A stretch of 64,000 bases of DNA, from the NCBI GenBank assembly GCA_025738555.1, contig JAOVFP010000018.1, positions 1,922,001-1,986,000 on the forward strand. Direction: 5' to 3'. The DNA is from Cyathus striatus. Its lineage: Eukaryota; Basidiomycota; Agaricomycetes; Agaricales; Nidulariaceae. Below the pieces are notes generated by a model. The model ran no database searches. It saw only the letters and a program-made list of their open reading frames with translations, and had not been told where the DNA came from. The position numbers and the translations under genes are program-made. Below are positions 33,181 to 45,988 of the stretch, piece by piece; position 1 is the stretch's first letter; each line of letters opens with the position of its first letter.

Positions 33181-35764
33181 TACCATGTCAGAGATTGAAT
33201 GGGGTGAAGTTGGAATTCCAGTTCATGTCACTGCATCAATTGTATTAGGTGTGTATGCAGATGAGATGACCCAGATCCAAGGAAACTTGCTGAGGTGAGC
33301 ATATGAAAACATCTTACTTTGAATGCTGATGATGATGTGATTATGTTAAAACAGGTGGCTTGTCACTTTGAGCTGGAAAGGAATTTAGCTAAAGAGGAGA
33401 TCCAGTCTCATCAACAAAAGCTTGTGGATGCTGTGGATCATGATGAAGATAGTGATAGTGATGTTCCAGTTCTTTCTGCTCATCCTGCTCATCCTGCTCA
33501 AAAGCAAAGCTGCATGGTGTCCCATTACAATGAAGAGCCTGAGATAAAGTCTCAGGTTGTCAATGCAGGTTGAAAATTCATCATCCTCTTTGGACTTTGG
33601 CTTCAACTTGGGCCAGAAACATTTCAGGTTGTATATGACTCAGGTGCAAAAGATGCTGAGCAGTTTGAAAATTCTGACAATAAATTTCAAGGACAGATTC
33701 AGGAAATTTGGGAGGTTCTGGGACTGGTGCTGGCAAGTAATATGTCCTCATAAAATCATATGTGGATTTCAAGTTTTGTAAGTTGAACAGTTTGCTATAT
33801 GCATTTCACACTATCTCATGTTTCATACCCTCTCAAACATCTATTAGTTTATAAAGGGTATGAAGTCACAATGCTCAAATACATCCAGTCATCTTCACCA
33901 ACAGTGCGATACTCTCTTTGATATAGAGTCCAAATCTGATTTGTTTGACATTGATGTCAGAAGGGAAAATTTTCGAGAGTGTATTGGATGGGTAGATAAT
34001 GGCCATGGGCATGGATCATACTCCAGTGTGGATGTAGAAATCCTTCACAAAAACTATAAGGGCTCATTTGATTACAGCACTATATTCCGAAATCCTATTC
34101 TGATGTGGGTAAGTTGGTTCAATTTTTTATAGTGCCAACCAACTCAACTGACTGCTGAATTTTGAGGTATTTGTCGCAATTATCTTTGGCCAACAACCAC
34201 AAAGGAGATGAACAATAAAATCACCACAGCTAGAAAAAATGATACTATGGCTCAGAAGCATGGTATCCAGCACACTATGCCTGGAGCTACTGCCAGTGCC
34301 ACAGTGTTGGTATTGATACAACTAACTTTAGTAGTAGTACTTTAAGTTGCTAGCAGTAGCACCACTAACATAAACTAGATAAGCTAAGTTAGTTATATTA
34401 AGTTTGAGGGGTATCTGGTTGGCAATAATGAAATAGAACAATTTCAAAGACTATAGATTGCTTCTAAGACTTGGTTTTAAAATCTCAATTGCAGTACTAG
34501 TCCAAAAACTCGGACAACCAATATTTAATTTCAATTCAATAGTACTTGGTACTTCAAATTCTAATAAAACATCAGATACTGATTTCAGAATATTACTCTA
34601 CTCTGAGAGCAGAAGACAGCTCATGCAGTACTTGCTCTTCCTATGCTACCATCCCTAAGTTATATACTACAGTTCTACCTACTTTATTTGTAACAGTAAA
34701 ATAACATATCATATATGTAAATAAATGGTGTATTTCTACTTCTAAAACTGTTCATAAGTTCTCAGAGGTGCGGAGAACCCTCCATATGGTTGCACCTTGT
34801 TCCAGAGGCACCTCAAATTCTGTGGTGTTGGTACTAGCTCAGTACATGTGCTAAAACACATGCTTGTGTTAGTATGTGCTTGGTTACAAGAATTCCTGGA
34901 GTTAATGGCTCATATTGATGCACATCAATAGTGTGTGATGGCATTGGTACTGTGCTTGTCTGTTTCATGTGCCATTGTCCATGTGGTTTTACACATGTAA
35001 GTTATTCTATTATTCAGACCTGGGTACCATAAGTATGAGGCATATTTCTGAAAGCTACTGGCTGAGTGACAGCAGTCTGTATGCTCTGATTTAGGGATTT
35101 TCTGGAAGGTTTTATACAATGGCACATGATCTATTGAACTTGGTGCAATTAAATGAATACAAAGAACTGACAGCCCATATGATATACTTCCAATACCCTT
35201 GGTTCATATCACTGGGATACTTTGGCTGGTGGCACAGGCCTCAACCCCAGCCCTTGTACTCATCCCTTAGTAATTTATTTTGTAGAAAATACTGTAGTTG
35301 GCAACTCAGGACTCATTCCAACTCTTGTACTCATGGGGTGGTTCCTTGTACAGATTTAAATATAAAAGTTGAATAAAATGAAATAATAATTGAAGAATGA
35401 GTATATTTTAAAAGCTGGTGTATCAGTATGTAACATTTCTTGCTTTGGTATGTCTTCATGTCCTTACATGATTTAACAGGCTCACTGGACACTTTCCACT
35501 AATGATTGTCTTCAAAGCAGGGGTGCATTCACAGGTATTAACTATGCAAAAGACTTTGATAAGTACTTGGAAATTCTGATGAAAGGGCTTTGCTTGAGAA
35601 AAAAGGGCATTCTTGATATTTTTGCTGAGTGGGACCATGTTATTTTTCCAAATTCTGATTCAAGCCTGGCTAGTGAACATCATGATGCAAGTGGTGGCTT
35701 GAAAAAGGCTTTGGAGATGCTTGAAGCTGATGAAGCAGTGGTTGATGAATCTGAAGCAGAATAG
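33180..35764 (+). pseudogene. Decayed multi-exon gene region, family unknown
   Basis: Several plus-strand stretches look exon-like and are separated by short non-coding pieces: MSEIEWGEVGIPVHVTASIV (33185), QVACHFELERNLAKEEIQSH (33353), VYDSGAKDAEQFENSDNKFQ (33630), GICRNYLWPTTTKEMNNKI (34165) with QKHGIQHTMPGATASATV, and FTGINYAKDFDKYLEILMKG (35529) with an acidic C-terminus ending at 35764. CpG is nearly absent. I do not recognise the family. It may be one broken transposon-associated or host gene, or several. Confidence 0.3.
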
Positions 35765-38700
35765 CTGAAGGAAATAGCTTCAATGATATTATCAAACTTT
35801 ACTGCTCCATAATTGTAACATGTACTGAGAAATAATTGTATGTATGTCACCAATACTTGACCAATAGTATGAAAAGATATTAACTAACCTAAATAGACTA
35901 CCAAAATAATAAATGTGTAAAAAATGTGTAAGCTCTGACATGTCAAACTAAAGCCTAATCCTTTGGATGTCCACTATGAGAGACAGTTGTATTCCAAAGA
36001 CATGTGGCTGCTCATCTTAGAATAAATATTGAGGTTGGTTGCCACAAGTGGCCAAGCCTGAAACATTGATATGAGGAATGCATTAACAATTCCACATGTG
36101 ACTTCTATGTAATGACTGCTAAGAATTTTTATGACTCATGACAAATGAAACAAGCTGGAAAGTTGCACATTAGAATGTTATGTCAGTTCAAAGTTGTCAA
36201 TTGTTCCAACAAGCTGGTCCTGTTACTGCCCAATAAACATCAGTTCTAATTGTAACCAAACTATAACTCTACTAAAATACAACTGAGCTTGGGGACTTGC
36301 ACCTTACTGAATTTGCAATCAACAAGTCACCATGTTTTCTGGCAACATTTGGAATTGCTATGTGAAGGTGAAGTGTGTGGCCTCAATCCTTATGTGTATG
36401 ACAAGTAACATGGACTCTGAGTGACTGTACATATTACATTGCATAAGAGTACTACTACCTTAAAGTTACTAGTTCTTTATTGCCTATTTCAGTAAGTACT
36501 CAACATTCAACTTTTATTAGATCCTTCTGCAATTCTCAAGCACTGAAATGTAAATAACAGGATATGACTACCAGGGATGCCAGAATTGTTCAGTAATTCA
36601 CATACAGCCTTGGCCAGAACCCTGTAATTATTCAGCTTGCCTCCACTAAATATACCCCCCTTGGGATGGATACAATCTGGACCCTAATACACAGCATATT
36701 CATAGATATATAATCCAGTTTGGATTGACATAGTCTGAACTAGGGACAGTTATACATCTTTTCACCTTTCAATGTCCCAGCCTTGCTCCAAGCACTCCAA
36801 GTGAAAATTGCTACCAGATATGAGGAAGCACAATAAATTCCCCACATGTCAAATTGGCAATGATCCCCCACTTTTTGGTACAGTTCTATATTTCTATAAA
36901 GTAATGCTACAATAACAGCTAATGGAGTGAGGAATTAGGGAAGGACACACTGACCTGCAAAACTCCACCTCCTTCTCAGCCTCAGAAGGCTACTACCAGT
37001 GGCCTTGGGAAGACTAACCTTGTTAACACAACAGGTGGTACAGCGAGAATGAAACTACATTCAACAGTAAGAAAGTTGATTTTAGGTTTTTGCATAGTGA
37101 GCAGTCTTCTAATCAATGTAATATCCAGATTTCATTAAAATGAAAGTTTGGATAGTTTGACTTGATTGCTCCAGTGGCCTGTAATAGTTATCAAGTTGTA
37201 AATTATAATTGTACAAATAATGAATGTATATGTTTTATGATAATTAGAGGTTGCAAAAAAATTGTTACTATATTGTGTATATTCTGCATCCCACATTGTA
37301 TATGTGTCTATAAAGGAGATAAGTGATAAGCAATTGATATTATGCTTATCTGAAAGATATGATGTTACAAGATATCACCACATTGATATTTTCCATATAT
37401 GCTTGCATCAGAATTACAACAAATATTGATGATGTATAGACTTACTGCATGTGTCAGTTCTGCCTATTAAGATTATTTGTATTATAGGTGATCAGTATAG
37501 ATTGATTCTATAGCTACAATATGGTGGTTACCATGCTTATCATGCTGAGCAGTTCCTGATCATGCTGATGATCCACTATTGGTTGATTCTTGAGCAATGT
37601 AGGCACCTGAAAGGCTGATCAAAGGCTTATTATGTTATAACACCTGATATTCACATGTCTGAATAATAATACTTATGATTAACATCTACAGCTATCTGGA
37701 GACATCTGGACTCATAATTATGACTACTATTATGTGTAGTGAATGGTGCCATAATAACTAGTTTCTAATATATATAAGGGGAATTCAAAATTCCTGCTAC
37801 CTTTTAAGGTAGTAGGGTTATGTAGGGTGATGAAAAACTACCCTCACTGAGTATGTCAATGTGACCAGCTGGCTCAAACAGACACTAGGTACCATTGTAG
37901 AGCAGGTGTTTCACCTGCACTACAAAAATTGGTATATTACAATCTCTATTACATAATCAGCTGATGTGTGCATCAATGTGTTTGTGCACATTCATGTGTG
38001 CTCTCTCTCTTTCATTTCCCTTCAATGCCGACACTCCTGCATTACCCACAATGCTGCAATTACTCAAGATCATCAGTACTGTGCACTACCAAGCTCTGCT
38101 AAATACTGCAGTTCATGCTACTAGGGGCTGTGTCACTGCACTATGTCTCCCTCCCTCAAGCTTTACTTTACAAATTTTCTTCCAATAATCTACAATCTCT
38201 GAACCTTTAATTTCCATTTTATTTCACCATTCCTCATTAAGTACTCTCATTATTCTAATTATATTTAAAAACTATGTAACTACTCCCTCCTAATGGAGTT
38301 GAATTTACCCTCCCTTCTTGACACCTTAGAACACCCAAGGTCGAATGGATGTTCACTGACTCACTTACTAATTTCTTTGTTTAAGCATTAGTGCACCTAT
38401 TACCTCTACACTATACCACAATGGAAGCCACCAAATGACAATGAGGATTAGGAGCAGAGATGGGTCAAGAATGGGAGAAGGGGGATTACTATTGTTTTCA
38501 GTCACTCAGACATACACATGATGATTAGCACCTGGGACAATATGATTTGATGCAATGACCACTGGCCACATCACCAAATCCATGGGGTGCACACTCTGTG
38601 ATGCCATCAGCCCAACCCTCCTGGTGTCCTGCCTCCGTGCAGACATCCTGAGTTATTAATATAAGGCCGATGTATGATATATACACTTACTAGTACTATA

Positions 38701-40781
38701 TTCATTAGCCCTGCACCTTACCTTCTGCTAGGTAGATGCTACACTGTTGAGACATATGGCTTCCTATTAGCGACATTAAATACAGGATTTAAAATAAAAT
38801 AAAATAAATAAAAAAGATGAAAAACTAAATTTTGCAGAGTGAACACCTCCCATCAACTGGAGTTTAAATGAGTTCAAAATATTGGTCATTCCCATATCCC
38901 AACCACTCAGTGCTCACTAGCAAGGCTGGAGCTTCTCCCACTGCATCATCAAATATACTTAGAGTTCCATTATTTTTATTTATTACATATTATAAATTTG
39001 AAGTTTATGTTATATAGTAGGTTTCATTATAATATTGGGAATTGTTGCCTGCATTGGCAAGAACTTTGCTTGGGGGACAAGGGAAATGTACTACTACTGG
39101 ATCATTTCGACTGATTGTTTGGTCACATGTCACACTCTGTCTCCAAACAGAACAATTTTGAGAAATGTCACACATCTCAAAGAGCATTGAACAAAGGTTC
39201 AGCAAAACAAAAATGGGTTGAAATTGGACACAAAAAATCATTTTTTCATTATTAGATGTATGTACAGTATTTCTAATGTTCCTTGCAAGTTTCTGTTGTG
39301 TCATTGTGTTTTAAAATGTTTTTTTTCTCCCCCAACTGAAGTTCTAGAGGAAATTTTTTGTCTTTAATGTAACACTAGGAACATTCATTGTTATAAAATA
39401 ATACCTAGAGCTGGTTATTGCCAGCAGAGCCCACTAACTACTGGACAAACTCAGACTCTAGTATAAAACACCTAAACCAATTGAAATTAAATGTAGAAAT
39501 GTGATGGTAGAATAAGGAGAAGTTCAACATACTTAATCACTACAGCACCATTCTACCATTGACAGAAATACATTTGTACATTGAAATTTGAAGATAAGTA
39601 TGCAGAAGTCACCTGAATGGGACAAACAAAGCTGCAACAAGGAAAATACTGAGGAAATGTGGTTGACCCTTCAGAGCATTGGCATCAAATATTACTGCCA
39701 GAAAGTTTTCGAACCTGACCCTATAACCCTACTAACTAAAGTTAGTGGGAATTGTTATTTTTATTGGTATTGTCTGTCAATTATAAGTATACTGATTTTT
39801 GTTCCTCACAAGTCTGATAATTTGGTTTTAAAGGGCATGAACAAATTTTAATGATGTCATACACTAAAATAGGCCATGAACTGAACAATGAACTGAAATT
39901 TTCGGTCACACAAAGTATCAGTGAACAATTGGTCAAAATGATCCAGTAGGTACTATGGAGCATTTACCATTACAAGATGCACATAAATAATAAAATAAAA
40001 ATAAAAGCAGAGATACAAATAATAAAATAGGCAATGGCACAAAGAATAGCTAAATAAATGTGACTTTTGGATTAAAGTTGAATTAAGCTATGTGGATCTT
40101 GTGCCACAAAGTGGCTAAAGGCAACATATTTCACATAATTCTGGAGTGGTACCAACATATTTGTACTTGGGTGAGCTGCCATTGAATGTGGTTTGGTACA
40201 GGAGAGGTACCAAAGAATGATACTTTGTGCAAGTTTATGCTGCTAGGTATTTTAAACCTTGCAGTTGTTCCCATAGCATTAATTAGCTGCAAAGTAGGTG
40301 AAATGTTAAAGTAATCACATACTACACAATCACAAGTACCACCAAGCAACGCAAGTGTGCCTCCACACTATCCGATAACCACATCCTTAGACAAGGGTGT
40401 ATGTAGAGCATGACATTAAGTGCCATTGTATAGTAATTATATGCTACAATGCCAAATAAGTGAACTAAAACAGAATGAAAGGAATGAACCCCACAGGTTG
40501 AAATAAAAGATGTGAAATACAGCCCCTAATTTCTCACCTGCCATCTCAAAAAAGTCTCAATGAAAGCACAAGGAATGGTGACTGTAAGACATGACCACCA
40601 TGCCTGATAACTCCTAGGAATGATGAGAGAAAGCAATAGCTGGCAGTAAAACCAGAGTAAGAGTGGAATATGCGATGACCCATGTGCTGCGACAGAGTGT
40701 GCCATGAAGAATGGTGAAATCTTGAAATAGAGAGACCACAACATGAAAGTAAGGAGCCGGTATACCAGAATGTGGGCCCAC
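35765..40781. other. Long AT-rich, CpG-depleted stretch without recognised gene
   Basis: No frame longer than about 100 codons and no convincing domain. A palindrome CTACCTTTTAAGGTAG with GGGTTAT at about 37797-37820 matches 8365-8390. The remainder reads as decayed non-coding or transposon sequence. Confidence 0.45.
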
Positions 40782-41997
40782 AGAATTTGACATTGCCCTA
40801 TGTTTTGATATTTCTCAAGTGATGTTGCATGGATGTTGCCTGACATTACATATTTAATTTTGGCATTGCAGTGGCATTGCTTGGTGAGGTCCTGTGTTCA
40901 AGTCCTGCTTGTGCACATGCTTAGTTAGTAATAAATACAATAAATTAGTATTATTTCACAATGAAAAATGTACCTTGCATTCATATAATATATATTAGTA
41001 CTTGATAAAGAATATGAGCCATGTATAACAGGGTAAAACTTATAATCTCACAGTGAAATAAGTTGGAAATAAGTATTTTTTTCCTTTGTACACAACATTT
41101 CTACTCTAGACAGCTTGTAGTTTAGTAAATACATGATATATAAAAATAAAAGTAAAGATTTAGTAGAGATACATACACTCTGCTCATTTTTATACTAGTT
41201 GTAGAAATTGTTGAAAGTCAGATTTTGATGTTGCCTGGCATTGCCATTTGAGAATTGACATTGCTTGGTGTTGCTTGACATTGCTGTGATGTTGTTGATT
41301 TGAATTTTTTTGTTAGATTTGGCATTGCCATGATATTGCCTTTGGTGTTGCTGGAGGTTCAATTTTTCCCATGCCCTCCGCCCTGCCTTTGTTTATATTT
41401 GTACACAGTGTTCATTCCATCCATCACTCCATTAAGCACCCTTCCTCATTGCCACAGCACATATCAAACTTCCTTGTGATCATACTCAGCAGTGAGCAAG
41501 TTTTTTCTTATTTTGTAGTTCAATTCATTTTCATTTTCTTCAATTATTTTTGCATTATCTAATATAAATTATGACATATGTATCAGTCAATATTTCACTA
41601 TGTAATTATGGTAATAAAGATATGAAAAATGCGAATTAGACACATTTTTAAAAATCTTTTACTGTAACATGTACCACACTTTGTAAAGATGACTCTATAT
41701 TGTAGTATAAATAATAGACTATGTGTTTATGTAAGAAAAATATCAAAAAGGGTGTGAGAAAAAGCATGGGAAACGATGAGCAGGAAGCAGGCAATGGTGA
41801 TACATGTGTGAAATTCCAAAAGGGAGGGGTGGGAGACATTGACTCATGGTTGAAATTTGTTAGTGAGGGTGTGGGAATAAATCAATTGTGAGCACTTTGG
41901 TGTTGCTGTGACATTGCCCAGTGTTGCATGACATTGTGGTGCAAGAATTGACATTGCCAGTGAGGCAACATCAAATTACAGGGCAATGTCAAATTCT
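40782..41997. mobile_element. TIR element with ATTGCC-type subterminal repeats
   Basis: The ends are AGAATTTGACATTGCCCTAT and the inverse of AGAATTTGACATTGCCCTGT. The outer 150-400 bp on each side is filled with variants of GACATTGC and GTTGC. The core contains a TTTGTTTATATTTGTACACA stretch and CATACTCAGCAGTGAGCAAG, shared with the elements at 45989-49175. No transposase was seen. Confidence 0.7.
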
Positions 41998-42152
41998 AGT
42001 AGCCCCAGAATGTAAGGTCTGGCAAAGTAAATAAAATGTGGAAGGCACAACTCTCCATGATCCCTACTGAGGTGTGTTGGTACATATGCTCACAGATGCC
42101 AGTTAAGATGGGTGCTAGTGACTAGTGCACATGATTACAGGAGGTTATGTCA

Positions 42153-43020
42153 TTTTTTTTTTTTTTGAGTCAAGTTTAGCATCCTCTGGGGCAAGCCCCA
42201 TGTTGGACTTTACATGTGCGGCATATGGTCTATCTACTGTCCTTCCTGCCCCCTTCCCACTCTCCCCTCCTCTGTTCTCCCATGTATTCTAAGTTATCAT
42301 TTTGTTCTGTTGAGTACCCATCCCCTGGAGGGGAGAAGCATAGTGTAGATCTGAACTGCCCTGGTGTGAAGGCAGGCCCTGTGTTCCAATGTGTTCAAAT
42401 GGTCATCGATCACATTGGAATTGGTCTGGAGGCCGGCATGGGGTGGCTCATCCCACAGTATGAATGCAGGTAAGGGTTTTATGCTGCTTTATCTTAGCCA
42501 GCACTTTACTGCTGCTCGTTGTGTATCTATGTAGTTGTGATTCTTTTTATGTTTTTGCAATCAAATGGAGTACTTCACCAATATACATCCGAGAACCGCT
42601 TTGTCACTCCTACAAATTGTAACACTGCTTTAATTCCCTTCTTGTCACTCATTAAGTATTCAAATTCCCATGCTTTCCTCCCAAGCTTCTTGTTCATGTT
42701 GTGTCATTCCATGGCATATGTTGGACATTCAAAAAGGAAGTGGTTTACTGTCTCACAAACAGTTAAGTGCAGTTGTTCCCAACATTTTTCACATCTGCTG
42801 AATTCAGCTTGTTTGAAATGATATAGGTAGTCTGCTAGTGGAGTGTGCCCGGTACATAGCTGGATCATGATTGAGGTCTGAGGCTGTGACATTTTTAGTT
42901 TACCAATAAGGTTCCTAAATTTGCAGCATGGGAAGTCTGTCCCTTGCTTTCAGTTGTTCCTTGCGCTCTGATTCATTCCTTACATGAGGTTACATCATAC
43001 ACAACAAAAAGTGTGGACAT
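42153..43020 (-). mobile_element. LINE (non-LTR retrotransposon) 3' fragment, 5'-truncated
   Basis: Minus strand 42892-42704 reads SIMIQLCTGHTPLADYLYHF, CEKCWEQ and ETVNHFLFECPTYAME, the zinc-knuckle-like tail that follows the RT/RNase H in basidiomycete LINEs. After a stop it continues KKLGRKAWEFEYLMSDKKG and LQFVGVTKRFSDVYW. A T14 run at 42153-42166 is the poly(A) tail in this orientation. Upstream to about 43020 further diverged coding sequence can be traced (SERKEQLKARDRLPML). The rest of the LINE is missing. Confidence 0.75.
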
Positions 43021-43035
43021 TGTTGGGGTACAGAA

Positions 43036-45869
43036 ACCTTGCTATATAGCAGCCCAAGTGCACTTTTATTCAGTACTGCCCAACTCTTTTGATGTCCCCC
43101 AACTTTTTCAGGACCATACTCCACGCAACTTTTCATCAATCCCCTCCCCCCGACTTTTTTGGACTTGCACAACTTTTTTTCCTTTTGTGCCACTTTTTTT
43201 TTCTTTTTTCATGCCACTTTTTTTCATTCATGCCACTTTTTTTCATTCATGCCACTTTTTCATTCTGCACCACTTCTGAGTTCAGACCACAAATATTTCT
43301 CAGACACCACCAGTTAGTGCACTCTCTTTGAAATCATTTATTTTACATAAAAATACGATGTATTATGTATTAAATTAGGGTACAAAACAATAGCTATTCT
43401 AAATTAATGTATACATTGTCACTGGATATAAAACATACTGTAGAAGTGGTGCAGGAAACCAATGATCAAATTCTATTGTATCTCTTTCTCTGCCCATTTG
43501 TTGTGTTACACATAATTTCCCTTCCCTCAAGTTATGGTGCAGGCTGGTAGTGATGTTGTACAACAGGTGGAGGCAGTGACTGAATGTGAGCACAGGAGAT
43601 GAGGGGAGAAGTGCAAGGGTAGGAGAGTGAAAACAAGGAGAACAAGGAAGGGAGTTGAATATAATAAAGGAACTGATGATGAAGGCTAGATCTACAATAC
43701 TGGGTGAGTCTGCCCCTATGCACACTATGTCATTGAAGTCCATACAGCCTGCAGGTAATACCTCCCACTGGCTCATCCATATACCAGACCCTACTCAGAA
43801 AGATTGTTGATGCAAAGTTGTTGAGCCAGAGAGCTATTTAGTTGGTATCTCCCATTTGGACTTGATTTCATAGTGCATGTGAGTGGAAACAGTGTACTGT
43901 TGGGAATGAGTTAGCAAGGTGAAGAGAAGAAAGATAATGAGAAGAAAGGTAATGCAGGGGCAGAAATTGAGAAATTGAGAATAAGCAAAATGAGCAAAAG
44001 GACTGAACAAAGGAAGGTTACAACAAGAGAATGTACTAAAAGAGAGAGGGGGGAGTAGTAAGATCAGTGAGAAATAATGTACCTTGTTCCCCTGCTGTAT
44101 CCACTCCTGCATCTCCATTTTCTCCATCTCCTCCATCTTCTCCAACATCTTCAAATTGTGAGGGTGGAAGGGCTTCAATGGTATGGGACAGTGCCAAAGT
44201 GGAAGTGGTGCTTGAAGAAACATTGAGGAGTTCAAACTGTGTACATAGTAGGGAAAATAGAAGAAGTTGATGAGTTTGCCATGTACTCACTGTGTGACAC
44301 TCAGGCTGAGACTTACAATTACTGTTAGTGTGCTGGTAGCATGGTTCACAAATCATGAGCTAAGTATATAGTGCTGTAGAGTGCTCTATGACACCAGGCA
44401 CCTTAGAAACCTTATGTAAATGTTGGATTGGGGCATTCCACAGTATCAAAAATCACTTACATGTTTGTTTTGAATGACTTCAACAAGGCAGCTGTTGAGT
44501 ACAAGCTGGTATGAAGAGAAAATCAAATTTGGTACATTGAAGTTTTGTGGCAGTTCATCCAATGAACCAACAGTATGCTGCTTATGTGAAATCAACCATG
44601 AGAGATAAACAAAGATATTGAGCACATGAGATATTTGTGATGTGATGTTGGTATGTATTTGATACTGCTTTGCAGGAGCCTTGCCAACACATTGTTGCAA
44701 CATTGTCAACTTTTGTGCCCTCATATACATACTACATGTTTCATTGACATCCTTGATTCATCAAGTACTTGCTCTCTTTCCTGCCTCTGATCCTCTCACT
44801 GGCCTCCACCATTTCAACTCCACTCTGCTATGCATACATCATTCCACCTGCTGTGTCACTCCAGCAGTGCTCTCAAATCACTTTGACCATGAATCTGCTT
44901 GTAATCAGTGCTCATAATCCCTGGCCTGTTCATCTGCATCGTACATAAGAGAAGGTGGAGGGGTTCCCATAGTTCCACCTTGGTATGTTCCATAGTACTA
45001 TTGTGATGGGGGATGCTGATTGAGGGGATACTTAGCATATACACAAGGGAGGGGTGCTGGTTTGTCAAGGTATGATAAGGATACAAGGGTGCAAGTTATT
45101 CCTGTCCAGACCAGAATGGCAGCCTCGCACCATATCACATTTATTCATGTACGTCTATCTCCCTCCTCCTGCACTCTGTGATACTGATGATGTGATTATT
45201 GGTATGCTGTAGATTCTGCTACGGTTAATTAAGAAGTGACATGTGGTGTCACTTTGACTTCATAGGACTTACATTGTTTGCATTAGCATTCTACATTGGC
45301 TATAGCACCTGGTATTCCATTGCAGGTGTTTTTCTTCCTTTTGTTCTTTTGTTCTTCCTATTTACCATTCTTCCCATTTACTGTCTCTGCTTCCCTCAAC
45401 CCTCTCTTTTCTTCTCGCCTTTATATTGTCCCTCATCCATCTCGCTCCTCTAGTCCTTTCCTTTAATTAATATTCCCCTGCTCCCTGATTTCCTGCACCA
45501 CTTCTATAGTATGTTTTATATCCAGCAACAATGTATATGTTAATTTAGAATACCTATTGTTTTGTACCCTAATTTTAATACATAATACATCATATTTTTA
45601 TGTAAAATAAATGATTTCAAAGAGCGTGCACTAACTGATGGTGTCTGAGAAATATTTGTGGTCTGAACTCAGAAAGTGGCACAGATGAAAAAAAGTTGCA
45701 TGAGAAAAAAAAAGTTGTGAAGGAAAAAAAGTTGCACAAGTCCAAAAAGTCAGGGAGGATTGATGAAAAGTTGTGTGGAGTATGGTCCCAAAAAAGTTGG
45801 GGGAACATCAAAAGAGTTGGGCAGTACTGAATAAAAGTGCACTTGGGCTGCCATATTGCTAAGCAAGGT
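43036..45869. mobile_element. 2.8 kb TIR element with about 400-bp inverted arms
   Basis: The left arm (43036-43462) from ACCTTGCTATATAGCAGCCC matches the inverse of the right arm (45488-45869) from ACCTTGCTTAGCAATATGGC inward to GTGGTGCAGGAAA. The arms carry C/T-rich stretches of variable length (CCACTTTTTTTC repeats on the left). The roughly 2 kb interior has AT-rich short ORFs; a minus-strand one at 44356-44036 begins MICEPCYQHTNSNCKSQPEC but has no known match in my memory. It may be a non-autonomous element. Confidence 0.7.
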
Positions 45870-45988
45870 AATACCACTTATTCTATGTGAACTCTATGCC
45901 ATTCTACTAGTTCTGTCACCAATTTTATACTGACTGCAGATTAGAATATATTGTATTAGCCTGCAGACCTTTTTCATGCATAAAATCA

